A stretch of DNA of 64,000 nt from Paracamarosporium sp. OC-R06-R3 (lineage: Eukaryota > Ascomycota > Dothideomycetes > Pleosporales > Didymosphaeriaceae), in the NCBI GenBank assembly GCA_019828545.1, contig JACVRA010000144.1, positions 297,430 through 361,429 on the forward strand, read 5' to 3'. The notes under the pieces were generated by a model, which saw only the letters and a program-made list of their open reading frames with translations, was not told the DNA's origin and searched no databases. Below are positions 1 to 10,036 of this stretch, in pieces (the first letter of the stretch is position 1; every line of letters starts with the position of its first letter). The position numbers and the translations under genes are program-made.

Positions 1-175
1 CACACTACACTACTTACCTTTCGTTGTTGCTACGATAACTTATACACACACGACGTACATACAACTATGTGCAAAACAAAAGGCTAACATTCAATTTCAC
101 ATATCTGACATGCCTCTAGTCGAATTCAGTCTATGTACAATTACGTTTGGAGCGCTGATGTCTAGATTTCTTCCT

Positions 176-1850
176 CTACCCTTCCATATCCTTCAGGGTC
201 TTCGCAATAGTAAATTTCGCATCCGTCTTGTTCTTCACGTCTTCCACAGTAACGCCGTTCGCCAACTCCGTCAACGTCAATCCACCCTTCTGTCTGTCCA
301 CCTCAAACACGCACATATCCGTGATGATCGTGCTGACACACTTTGCGCCCGTGAGCGGCAGTTTGCATTCCTGCACAATCTTGCTGCTGCCATCCTTTGC
401 AACATGTTCAGTAGCCACGACCACCTTTGTAGCATCAGGATTACCGACAAGGTCCATAGCACCTCCCATGCCCTTAAACACTTTGCCGGGAATCATATAG
501 TTCGCGAGATCGCCCGATGTGCTGACCTGCAGCGCACCGAGGATAGACACATCGACATGACCACCTCGAATCATGCCGAAGGACTCGGAACTATCGAATG
601 TAGATGCGCCGGGAAGAAGTGTGACGGTCTGCTTTCCAGCATTGACGATGTCGGCGTCAACTTCCTCTTCGGTAGGATGCGGGCCCATGCCTAGTATGCC
701 GTTTTCGCTCTGGAGCCAGACCTTGGTGCCTTCAGGAACAAAAGTCGCTGCCATTGTAGGAATCCCAACTCCCAAATTGACATAGTATCCATGCTTGAGC
801 TCCTTCGCTGCTCGTCGTGCGATCCGGTTGCGGCGCTGAGCATCTTCACTTTGGTTTGACGGCTTGCCATCGTCCTTTGGATCACGGAGCTTCTTAATCT
901 CGATGTGCTTCTTTGCGGTGGCTGGGACGATTCGGTTAACGAAAATTCCAGGTAAGTGAATATCATTCGGACTCAATGAACCGATTGGGACAATCTCTTC
1001 CGCTTCGACTATAGTCAGGCGCGCGGCTTTGGCCATGATAGGCCCGAAAGCTTTCGTAGTATATCTGCGAATTTCAGCAAGCAACCTTTGACATGACTTT
1101 TCTCTCATACCTGAAGACACAGTTACCCTCTTCGTCAGCTTTCCATGCTCGCAGTATCGCAACGTCGCCAGGTAGCGCAGTTTCCATCAAGTACTTTCGA
1201 CCGTTGAACTCGCGAACCTCGCGTGGAGTACCGTATCCGATGACATTTCCTTCGGTGTCATGCTGCGCTGGAATCTTGCCATCTTGTAATAATGTGTTGA
1301 CTGCGGTGGGAGTGTAGAATGCTGGAATACCTGCACCCGCAGCTCTTATTCGCTCCGCCAATGTACCCTGTGGGCACAGCTCTATCGTGATGCCACCAGA
1401 AAGATACTGTTTTTCCAATGCCTTGTTGTTCCCCAAGAAACTTATTATAAGCTTGTTGACCTGGCCAGATTTCGTGATCAGAGCCAACCCACCCACGTCT
1501 TCAATGCCAGCATTGTTTGACACCGCGGTGAGCGAATGTAGGGATTTTGTGCCTCGGTTCTTGATGGCGTTGATCAGAGTTTCAGCAACGCCGCAAAGTC
1601 CGAATCCTGCGCTGAGCACAGTTGACCCAGATTGAATATCTGCGACAGCTTCGTCGGCCGACTTGAAAAGCTTCGAGCGAGAGCGATTGATTGTAGGTTC
1701 CCGCGACGCAGGAATGGTCTTGAATCTCCTTTGAGAGGCGAACCTCCATCGGCTATCTACACTTCGCGCAGCGCGCAGCTGTGCAGGTATAGGTCGGTTC
1801 GCGCATATGCGCGAGGGAAGCGTGAGAAGTAACCGAGAAGAGGCGTCCAT
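176..1850 (-). CDS. succinyl-CoA:3-ketoacid CoA-transferase, mitochondrial (OXCT1/SCOT homologue)
   Basis: Transfers CoA between succinyl-CoA and acetoacetate in the mitochondrial matrix. Two exons, 1850-1111 and 1064-176, are separated by a 46-bp intron (1065-1110, gtatga..cgcag). They encode 542 residues, close to the roughly 520 of animal SCOT. The first ~45 residues are Arg/Ser/Ala-rich and almost free of acidic residues, as in a mitochondrial presequence. Exon 1 carries the alpha-like CoA-transferase half (Gly-rich segment SAGFGLCGVAETL). Exon 2 carries the beta-like half, with the active-site glutamate at about residue 367 in SENGILGMGP. The join reads GNCVFR-YTTKAFGP, which is continuous with the family. 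The gene is complete. Its upstream region leads directly into the palindrome array at 2282. Confidence 0.93.
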
Positions 1851-2281
1851 TGCGAGTGCGAAACGAAGAACTCGCTCTTCAATGGGCGAAGTGACACATA
1901 TAACAGGGCAAAAACAATGTCGGGAGCTACCGGTATCGGATAACTGGTATTACGGTAGATGCACGCAGTGGAACGCGGTTGAAGACGAGTAGCTATGACG
2001 CGCGAAAAGGTGGCTTCGTCACCGGAGCCAAAAGTGTGTCCGAGTCGGGCCGCGCGGCAATCTTGCCGCGGTCGTAGGACCTGAACACCAAAAGCTGTCC
2101 ATGATACTGACTTGTTGCAACGCGCATACTGAGGTAGTTTGGAGCGTGTGGGCTTTTCGAGATGTGCGTTACTCGGAAACGCTGAAGGATGGCACAGCGG
2201 AGGTGGCGTCGGCTTGCTTCAGATAGACGAGGCTTCCTTAGGGAACGTCGCTCAGAGAGACGCGAGTGTCCCCAGGTTTTT
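1851..2281. other. intergenic region upstream of the CoA-transferase
   Basis: This stretch should hold the promoter and 5' leader of the CoA-transferase on the minus strand. I see no supportable coding region or clear core promoter element. It ends where the palindrome array begins. Confidence 0.5.
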
Positions 2282-3632
2282 CATACCGACGGGCGTCGGT
2301 AGGGAAAGATATATCATACCGACGAATGTCGGTATGAAAATGAAGCGGGTAGGCGCGCGGGTACGACCGGTTGACAGCACGTGTGGGGATTTCCATACCG
2401 ACGAGCGTCGGTAGGGAAAGATTATCATACCGACGTTCGTCGATATGAAAATCAAACGGGTAAGGGCGCGGCTACAGCCGGTCGGCGGCGTGTATAAGGC
2501 TTTCCATACCGACGCTCGTCGGTATGATATATCTTTCCCTACCGACGAGCGTCGGTATGGAAATCAGACGGGTAGGAGCACGGGTACAGCCGGCTGATGG
2601 CGTGTGTGAGGTTTATCATACCGACGCCTGTCGATATGATAAACTTTTCCCTACCGACGAGCGTCGGTATGAAAATCAAAGAGGTAGGAGCGCGGCTACA
2701 GCCGGTTGGCGACGTGTATGAGGCTTTCCATACCGACGAGCGTCGGTATGATATATCTCATAGCAGCCACGTCTCTCTGAGGGAAGGCAGGACACTTTCC
2801 TACCGACAGGCGTCGGTAGGATAATCTTTCATATCCACGAACATCAACGAACATCAACGTCATGATCTTTGCATACCGACGCCCATCGATACGAGAAACC
2901 TAAGAGCAGCCGTGTCTCTGGGGGAGGCAGTAGGATTTCCATACCGACGAGCGTCGGTATGATAAGCCTGGAGGAAGTCGCGTCTCTGTGAGGGAAGGCG
3001 GGGATTTCCCTATCGACAGCCGTCGGTATGATATCTTTTTTCATACCGACGGCCGTCGATATGATAAACGTGGTGGCAGTCGCGCCTACCTGCGGAAGGT
3101 GGGCATTCCCATACCGACGAGAATCTTTCCCTACCGACGCACGTCGTCATGGAAATCCTGGGCGTGCAGTCGAGTCTCCCAAGAAAGGTGGGCTTCTTCC
3201 CTACCAACACACGTCATTGTGGAACTCCTGCGCGTGCAGTCGCGTCTCCCAAGAAAAGTCGGTTTTTTCCTACCGACGCTCGTCGGTATGCTATCTCTTT
3301 CCATATCGACGCCCGTCGGTATGATAAACATGATGGCAGTCGCGTCTCTCTCCGAGGGAAGGTGGGGGTTTTTCCTACCAACACTCGTCGGTATGATATC
3401 TTTTTCCATACCGACGTCCGTCGATATGATAAACTTAGGAGGCAAACACGTCTGTCTGCGGAAGGTGGAGAGTTCCCTAACGACGCTCGTTGGCATGATG
3501 ACTATTTTCATACCCACGCCCGTCGTTGGGATAAACTTGGGGCGCAGTCGCGTCGGTCTAGGAAGGTGGGGGGTTTTCCTACCGACAGTCGTCGGTATGA
3601 TATCTCTTTTCATAACGACGCCCGTCGGTATG
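2282..3632. repeat. array of about 25 short palindromes in paired higher-order repeats
   Basis: The core is CATACCGACG-NN-CGTCGGTATG, a 20-22 bp inverted repeat with a two-base centre. I count about 25 copies, beginning near 2282, 2309, 2394, 2505, 2538, 2617, 2651, 2728, 2800, 2939, 3009, 3041, 3270, 3302, 3376, 3408, 3580 and 3611, plus decayed copies at about 2872, 3111, 3131, 3201, 3476 and 3509. Many come in pairs about 11-13 bases apart. Pairs recur every ~100-115 bp, joined by a conserved linker. Two linker families occur: one (to ~2740) contains GCGGCTACAGCCG, itself palindromic; the other (from ~2740) contains GGCAGTCGCGTCTCTC and GGGAAGGTGGG. Substitutions in one arm are often not matched in the other. 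The array lies upstream of the CoA-transferase and downstream of the Zn2Cys6 gene. Weak copies continue to about 3690. Confidence 0.93.
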
Positions 3633-3894
3633 ATAAACCGAGCAGGCAGTCGCGTCCTTCTGGGAAGGTGGGGCATTCCGTACCCACGCCTCGCGAGCAC
3701 GGTGGGTGGGATTGGCTGCCCTACTGCACGTCCTGAACCAACGGACCGGGTCGTGGTGGAGAGATGCCTGAGGCATCCAAACAGTGGTGCTGTGTGATGT
3801 GCTTTTTCACGAAGGCTACAGTTGTAGGAGACCGGCCACGGATGCAACATAAACTAATTGACGACTACAACAGCGTAAGCGCCTGCTTCTCTGG

Positions 3895-6176
3895 CTAGAA
3901 ACCCGGGTCCATAGTATTGATCCAGTCCATCCACATAAAAGAGTTCGGATCCTGCATCGGTATGTCCAGGAGCGAAGAGTTGAAGTCGCCAACGTTCATC
4001 ACCGTCTCAATCACCTCGTTTCCAGACATGGCGGAAAACTGTAATGGCTCCGACCACGCATTGGGCATCTGGTACTGCGGTTGAGTCGAGGATTGTAAGA
4101 GGTCGGTGGCGGGTGCGAACAACAAGTTTGCTGAAGCTTGAGGTTGGGATACATAGTTGAATGAGGTATGCGGTGGTACAGGCGGAGGCAATTCTGGTGC
4201 TCTCTTTGTCAGTTCGCGCAAACTTTTGCCATATATTACCGAGGCTCCGTTCCTATGGCTCGGTGTACTTCCGATACGTTCCAATACTGTAGCTGTTTCT
4301 TCAATCAGATTGCGGACGCTCGGTGCTAGATTATAGCTTCCATAGGGAGACGGCGCGCTCAATGTCAACGCTACACAGGCAGCGAAGCATATCATCGTGA
4401 CAGTGTTGTTTGGCATTGACTTCAAACGCATTTCGCCTTGTATCGCCACGCGCATGACGTTCAAGGCCGCTGATAACGTCGAGCCGCGAAGCAGACGTTT
4501 CACTTCGGGCGGCGCAGTAGGATGATTGATGACATGGCTATATGCCGATAGTCGCGTGTGTGGAAGCAGTATCTCAACATATGGAGGGAGAATTTTCTGC
4601 TCTCCTTCACCGATAGTGGGGGCCCATTTCGCGATCCAGGCGTTGAAGAAACCTTCGATGGTCAGTTCAATGTCCTCAGCAACCTTCGATCCAATGTCCG
4701 TGGCCTGGTAAGAGTCGCATTTGGAACGAACAGATCTGAAAAGGCCGTCGAGATCGCGTCTCAGAACAGCCATAGATACTAATGGGCCGTCCTGCGGGTC
4801 CGGTGTCATGTCGATGTGCCAAATATCGCAATGAGTAATCAGTGGAGTGACGGTAGCGCAGAAGGCACGCCCACGAGCCAGGCCTATACCGCGATCTAAC
4901 ACAAAGAGAGCTATCCAAGCTCGCTCCCTTCTTCGAAGCATTTGTTTACCAAATTCTGACGTGACTTCAACATCTTCAAATCCATCCATCGTTAAAGCTT
5001 TCCTCGCGTCGAGGCAATGTCCTTTCGGGACGCGTTTGAGTATTTCTTGGTCGAAACATGACGACGGAACGATGATTTTGTTTAGTGACAAATCCAACGC
5101 TATACTCAGCGCTGTGGACATATATAGCCCAGTGTCGTCGTCGCCGGCATTGAGTCCAGGATGCATCCAAGGCACATTGACCATAAACGCTATTACGATC
5201 TCTACTGAACGGAATCTCCTTGCGATGACCTGTTCAGCCATGAACTTCCTATGCACCAGCAAGCGCTTGCACATGGCAGCAGCTGACGGTATAAACAAGG
5301 AAGATGCGGCCAATAGTGAAGTCAGAAGGAATGCCGACTGCCTGCGGCAAAACGCCAATGTGTGGGTTGCCTTATCTGTACCCCAGCGCGTATGGGCCAG
5401 CTTTTCGTGATAACTTGGCAAAAGATTAGCTTCTAAATTCTCTTTCCAACGCTTTCCAGAATATTTGTGCAAATCTCATAGCAGACCGAGTGAAACGTTG
5501 GGGGAAAAAACCTACAACGATAGAAGCAGATCAGCTTCTTCTTCAGTTACTAGTCCGAGATCAATCGGATCGTAACTAGGACCATGATCGAGACTGGCTT
5601 TGATGGGTAGGAAAAATCGCCGGACGTCCGACATTTGGTCCACGTCGCTACCCATATGTGAGGTGGATGGTGTGAATAAATGGTCGCTGGCTTGTGGCGA
5701 CATCAATCGTAGATCCGAGGCGCGCGCAAGTAGTTGAAGCGGGTTTTCAGCATCGTCCAAAGCCTGATGATCATCGTTCACATGCGCCGTCCCATCCAAG
5801 AGCGCAGGGACGCTATTCGAAGGACTGCTGTTTGAAGAAGACCGATTACCACGTGCTTCGAGGAGAAGTTGCTGCAGTTGCTCCATAGTGCTTTCACTTG
5901 TACTTGGGTCGGCTTTAGACTTTTTGATTGCCTCTTCGATCTGGTGGAGGGCCTTCTCGAGCCCAGTCCGCTTACTGGAGGATGTCAGAGATGGTGGATA
6001 GGACTGTGTTCAACTTACTTCCTGACTCCTTTCTGTCTTCCAACGTGGAAACCTCCTGGAATCACGCATTCAGACCCTGAATTTAGGCACTTCTCGCAGG
6101 TGTCGGCTCCGGGGCCTCTCTTGCACCGGATTTTGCTTCTTCGGCAGGCCGTACAGGCAGCTTGCTTGCTCGCCAT
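3895..6176 (-). CDS. Zn2Cys6 fungal-specific transcription factor
   Basis: Nuclear DNA-binding regulator whose target is unknown. Three exons: 6176-6019, 5974-5516 and 5413-3895. The introns are 5975-6018 (44 bp) and 5414-5515 (102 bp; branch GCTAATC shortly before CCAAG). They give 711 residues. The binuclear zinc cluster lies at the extreme N-terminus: Cys 8, 11, 18, 27, 30 and 37 (CX2CX6CX8CX2CX6C), followed by a basic linker (HVGRQKGVRNKR) and a probable short coiled coil. The second intron restores the continuous family segment EEEADLLLS-FYHEKLAHTR. The middle part has the usual fungal_trans helices (SAFLLTSLLAASSLF, DDDTGLYMSTALSIALDLSL). The C-terminal ~120 residues are Pro/Gln/Ser-rich and may activate. 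The 5' exon is missed if only long open frames are read. Second splice site is slightly less certain than the first. Confidence 0.87.
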
Positions 6177-7128
6177 GATTTCGAGAGTAGAATGAGAGTC
6201 TGAGCTGACTTATGATTGCCGCCTTCTCTTCACGACGTGTAATGTCGATACGACATGGAATACCGTATACGGTAGGTCCAAACTCGGAGCTGCAGGACAG
6301 GGACAAGCGCGGACCCAACGGATTTTCTAGCACACTAAATTGCGACTGCAGCTGTGACGTCACCTATAATTCAACAGCTGTCGCTGCGAGGAAATGTCCC
6401 GTAACCCAGTTGCGTGCAGCGCAGTCGGAGGATGAGGTTTGATGAAGGCGGGTCGTTCTGAGTAATCCGACCAGCCGAATCTTTGTTAGCCGCACTAGAC
6501 CGATACAGGGTAGCTTCGACGCGTCCAGCCATCGAACTGATGGATCTCTAGCTGACGTTGGCGCTATCCGAGTCTTTCGAGGACTTCCTTGATTGGGTGA
6601 ATTGAAGCGGACTCTGGCGCCTGGATCTTGCGATTCGGCACCACTGATGGCTGGCCTCAAAGGTTACCAGTTGGCCGAACTGCGTCATCGTGCGTACTTA
6701 TTCTCGCGTTTCGTGTTCGTACGCAGGACATCCGGGATGCTCCACGCCGCTTTACGAAGCGATATAATCTCAGTATGTAACTAGAATTGCCACAGGTTCG
6801 ATACTTCCTGCACAAGCTACTTGCTACAGTTAAAAATTCCGAACCACCACCGTATTCTGGACAAATACTGGTACATATTAGGCTCAGTTGTGAATACCGA
6901 ACCTAACTCTATATTCTATATTTTCTATATGCCAAAACTCACTTTATAGTGACATTTCACACGAACAGGAGTTTGTCCACCACAGGTCGACATGCTAAAT
7001 ATGAAACAAAATCGAAAACCGAAAACCTCATCGTAGGATTTCTCCCTCGAACGATCTATGCAATGGTAGTTTCCGAGCTATCAGCCCTAGCTTTAACGCC
7101 GTATCATAAAGCTTTCGAAAAGCCTCAT
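6177..7128. other. gene-free stretch, right part AT-rich
   Basis: It contains the presumed promoter of the Zn2Cys6 gene at its left end and the 3' flank of the ADP-ribosyltransferase-like gene at its right. Positions ~6820-7020 are AT-rich. I find no coding region, tRNA or clear repeat. Confidence 0.5.
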
Positions 7129-8370
7129 CTAGGCACCTCCCGCCTTCTTGCCAGATTTCTTCCCAGCACCTTTTGTGCCAGTACCGCCAGTCGACCACTT
7201 CATCTTTTTTCCAGCCTTGTTGGCCTTGAGGGCCTTAAGGTACTCTTTGTAACGAACCGCGTGGGACTTGGTGGGGCCACAGGTGCCCTTCTTCTCATCC
7301 TTGCATTTGCCAGCTTTCTTCTCCGCAGCTGTACATGTTTTCTTGCACTTTCCAGCCTTAGCCATCGCAGCAGTGCACGTAGTCTTGCATTTACCCGCCT
7401 TCTTCATCGCAGCCGTACACTTGGTGGTGCCAGTGGTCTTACACTTGCCTGCCTTCTTCATAGCAGCCGTGCAGGTCTTTTTGGTCTTCTTGGACGAAGT
7501 CTTCTTCTTGGTGGAAGTCTTCTTGCGCCTGCCGGCGGCAGAGGGCCTTTTTCTAGAAGGGCGGGATTTGCGTGCTCTGGCTCTGGCTTCAAGAGCAGCC
7601 GCAGGGGCCTCGTCGTCCTCGAGGTTCGCAGGTGACTCCCTAGCAAAAATTTCTTCGGCACGTTTGCCAGGATGTCTTGGCCTGCATTCGGCATAAAGAG
7701 CCCAAGGACGCTGGCTCCATGCCACGTGGCCAGTGGGGAAGCCAGCCAAAGGGAACTGCGCACCAGCATGAGGTCGGTTCCCAAATCGGTGGCTCAAGTA
7801 ATCTCGGTTGGGTTCATATGGGTATTGGTACGTTCCGCCGCGGCCATCTGGGACATACCTGTACCAGCCATGTATTTGCTCCCAATGGATTTGAGAGATG
7901 GCAGCGAACTCTCTCTCATCAGGATGAGGGCTGTATCGCTTCAAAGTCGCTTGAACGTCGATAAGATTTTCGTCGGTGACAATTTTATAAACGGTTCCTC
8001 CATGATCCAGAAATGTACCAACCCAGTCCCGGGCGACCGTAAGAGACGCTGTCGTGGATATGTATCCGTCGTTACTCGCGCTGGCACCGTACACGTTGCC
8101 TAAGCAGTGTCTATATAGACTAAGGTCTGCTGTACGCCGGTTCGTATCACTCTTAGACCAGAAACCGCCGTCGCTCTTTACCTCAGAAGGGGAACGTTTA
8201 TCAGCTCGCCACACCTGTGTGACTTGCACACGTTTACCGAGGGAACCATCGTCAAAGGTTATCGTATCGTTTCCAGGGGTCACGAGTTCCCCTTCAAGGG
8301 GAGCGAGGGGCGCCGCATTGCTAGCAGCAGCAAGGAATCCAAGAAGGACGAGTGACTTTTGCCAGAGCAT
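7129..8370 (-). CDS. secreted ADP-ribosyltransferase-like protein (enterotoxin A-subunit family) with Cys/Lys repeat tail
   Basis: Intronless, 413 residues. A signal peptide is expected at about residues 1-19 (hydrophobic LVLLGFLAAA, cleavage near SNA-AP), followed by dibasic KR sites at 46-47 and 58-59. Residues ~50-228 resemble the catalytic A chain of the heat-labile enterotoxin family (Pfam Enterotoxin_a). The arginine-type ADP-ribosyltransferase signature is visible in order: Arg55 in VWRAD, Ser-Thr-Thr at 105-107 (YISTT), and the ExE pair Glu152/Glu154 within a YSPHPDEREF segment. The block from YSPHP to AGFPTGHVAW follows the family closely. After a further KR (236-237), residues ~262-413 are a very basic Arg/Lys-rich tail with four copies of a CTAA-KKAGKCK unit. 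No partner B subunit is seen nearby. Known relatives are bacterial toxins and fungal proteins, many from insect pathogens; catalysis and target here are inference. Confidence 0.85.
   Translation of the reverse strand: MLWQKSLVLLGFLAAASNAAPLAPLEGELVTPGNDTITFDDGSLGKRVQVTQVWRADKRSPSEVKSDGGFWSKSDTNRRTADLSLYRHCLGNVYGASASNDGYISTTASLTVARDWVGTFLDHGGTVYKIVTDENLIDVQATLKRYSPHPDEREFAAISQIHWEQIHGWYRYVPDGRGGTYQYPYEPNRDYLSHRFGNRPHAGAQFPLAGFPTGHVAWSQRPWALYAECRPRHPGKRAEEIFARESPANLEDDEAPAAALEARARARKSRPSRKRPSAAGRRKKTSTKKKTSSKKTKKTCTAAMKKAGKCKTTGTTKCTAAMKKAGKCKTTCTAAMAKAGKCKKTCTAAEKKAGKCKDEKKGTCGPTKSHAVRYKEYLKALKANKAGKKMKWSTGGTGTKGAGKKSGKKAGGA
7300..7473 (-). repeat. in-frame tandem repeat encoding Cys/Lys units
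   Basis: Four imperfect copies encode the pattern C-T-A-A-x-x-K-A-G-K-C-K at about residues 300-311, 318-329, 332-343 and 346-357. They are spaced by 2-6 residues, mostly Thr and Lys. Each unit contributes two cysteines ten residues apart. The units keep the frame and differ at a few bases, so the copies are not brand-new duplications. Confidence 0.85.
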
Positions 8371-9730
8371 ATTGCTCGCAGTCTAGTTGGGATGAATGGA
8401 ATGAATGGGTAGAATCTCAGATTCGAAATGAGTGACTGAACGACAAAGTGCCAAATGAGTGAAGAATCATAAACGAATGTGGGAAAGAAGATAAAAAGAG
8501 CGAATTTGAAGGCTAAGAGACAAGTTGAAATGCTCTGTGTAATCGAGAGGAAAGAAGAGGGTCCTTATAGCCATTGCTTCCCCAGGAACTTCCTTCGAAT
8601 AACTCCAAAAATGGATCTTGAAATCCCAAAGGCACGCATTTCGGACAACATGCTCTTCACCATGGTCGAAGTGCGCACGCCATCCGGACAATACATTGTA
8701 TCTACCAGGTGATGCCATTTACCTAATTAGGATGAGGCTCTGTTGCTCAAAGAATAGTCACCCCTGTTCAGAAAATGCCAAGCAAAGGTGGCTGACCCGA
8801 TGGTTATTTTGCTGACACGCCCACTATACCCTTTACGATGATCCAACTGTAAACACTCTCACTCGAGTTCCGGTAGATCAAAGCTACCACGGTTTACATG
8901 CTCACTCAGCTGCAAATGTCGCATCGGGGAAAAACAAGCGGAAGCATGGAACACATGAACAAATGCGCAGTGCTGTAAACGGTGCATATCAAGGATGTTT
9001 AGCAGAGGGTCTTTACCCTAAAGTAGATCTACGTACAAACGGACTAAATGGTCTTGAAATCCATCGCATATGTGATGTTCGCATGATACTGATGCTGCCT
9101 AGCAAATCCTTAAGCACTCGGGATGCCTAACGACCTTGGCTCTCACGTAAATAAGGTTCTTAACCCTAGAAAGCAGCTTATAGATACTACCAAGGTATTC
9201 AGAGCCTACAAAAAGCACTTCGCGGCCTGTTTTAGTATAGAAGTAATACTGTAAGGTGTTGTTGTTAAGTAGTTGTTGACGTATCAATCGTCTTAGCGAT
9301 GACTACGAATGGTGCATTATGCGCTATTTCCCACTTTCCGGTTGACAAGAGAGCTTGGCTATACATCAGTCGGCATTGGATTGGGATGAAACGTGATTTC
9401 CGCAGCGTGGCGCTAACCAAGTTGGCATTCCCGAAACACGTGAAAGTTCACAGCTGCGCCGCTCTGGCTCGATAGCATCGCATCATCCGCAATGTCCCTC
9501 TCATCGTTCATGCTTTGGCGTCGGAGGACTGTTCATTTAGTTTTGAGTAGACATTCGTCCCCGAAAGCCTTTTTTACAATAGCTACACTTGCCTCCCCAG
9601 TCAACAAAGCACCGTTCTAGCAGTTCAAAGACGTCGTGCTATAACAGTATTAGCGGCACAAAGGCCAACAATTCTCTACTTCCCACACTCGGTACTACGC
9701 ATTAGCCTTGGACACCGATATAAAAACAGC
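8371..9730. other. gene-free stretch
   Basis: It includes the presumed promoter of the ADP-ribosyltransferase-like gene and the promoter of the small gene at 9731. I see no further coding region, RNA gene or terminal repeats. Base composition around 9040-9300 is somewhat AT-rich. Confidence 0.45.
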
Positions 9731-10036
9731 ATGGCAGAAACGCACACTATCAAGCACCTAGCTACCGCGCGATGGGACCTCCCTCTCAAGCATGCAGAGT
9801 ACAAAAAGCTTTTGAAGGGGTTTTCGCCCAAAGATATGGATGACAAATGGAAAGTAGTTGCTGATACGCCTGACGTTCAAGGCAACACTGTCGTTCGCTT
9901 CCGTCGAAGCTGGACAGGGCGTGAAGTAACCTTACTCGATGTTATAGCAGGGAATGCCAACGAAACCGAAATTGATAACTGGGCGAAGATTGTAAAATGT
10001 TTCGTGGGAACAGCGACCGGAGTTTCTGGCGGCTGA
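9731..10036 (+). CDS. small hypothetical protein, 101 residues
   Basis: Short intronless open frame starting at AGCATGG, a good fungal start context. The product is soluble-looking and slightly basic, with no signal peptide, membrane segment or cysteine pair (a single Cys). It contains a patch VVRFRRSWTGREV and two Trp residues in the first half. I recognise no characterised family, although small fungal proteins with a similar RSWTG segment exist. A TATAAAA string at 9719-9725 sits only about 12 bases before the ATG. That is too close to serve as TATA box for this start, so transcription must begin elsewhere or the start lies further on. Likely a real gene but not certain. Confidence 0.55.
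   Translation: MAETHTIKHLATARWDLPLKHAEYKKLLKGFSPKDMDDKWKVVADTPDVQGNTVVRFRRSWTGREVTLLDVIAGNANETEIDNWAKIVKCFVGTATGVSGG

Noticed and set aside
2282..3632. CRISPR array
   Set aside because: Spacers are themselves repeated, the repeat is palindromic and occurs in pairs, no cas genes are present and the genome is eukaryotic.
6781..6830. Possible tRNA (GGTTCGAT-like B box)
   Set aside because: No matching T-arm stem, acceptor stem or anticodon arm can be folded around it.
6949..7696. Plus-strand frames of 142-228 codons opposite the ADP-ribosyltransferase-like gene
   Set aside because: They are the reverse of its repetitive low-complexity tail, with Leu/Ser/Arg-rich nonsense and no domain; the minus-strand gene explains the region.
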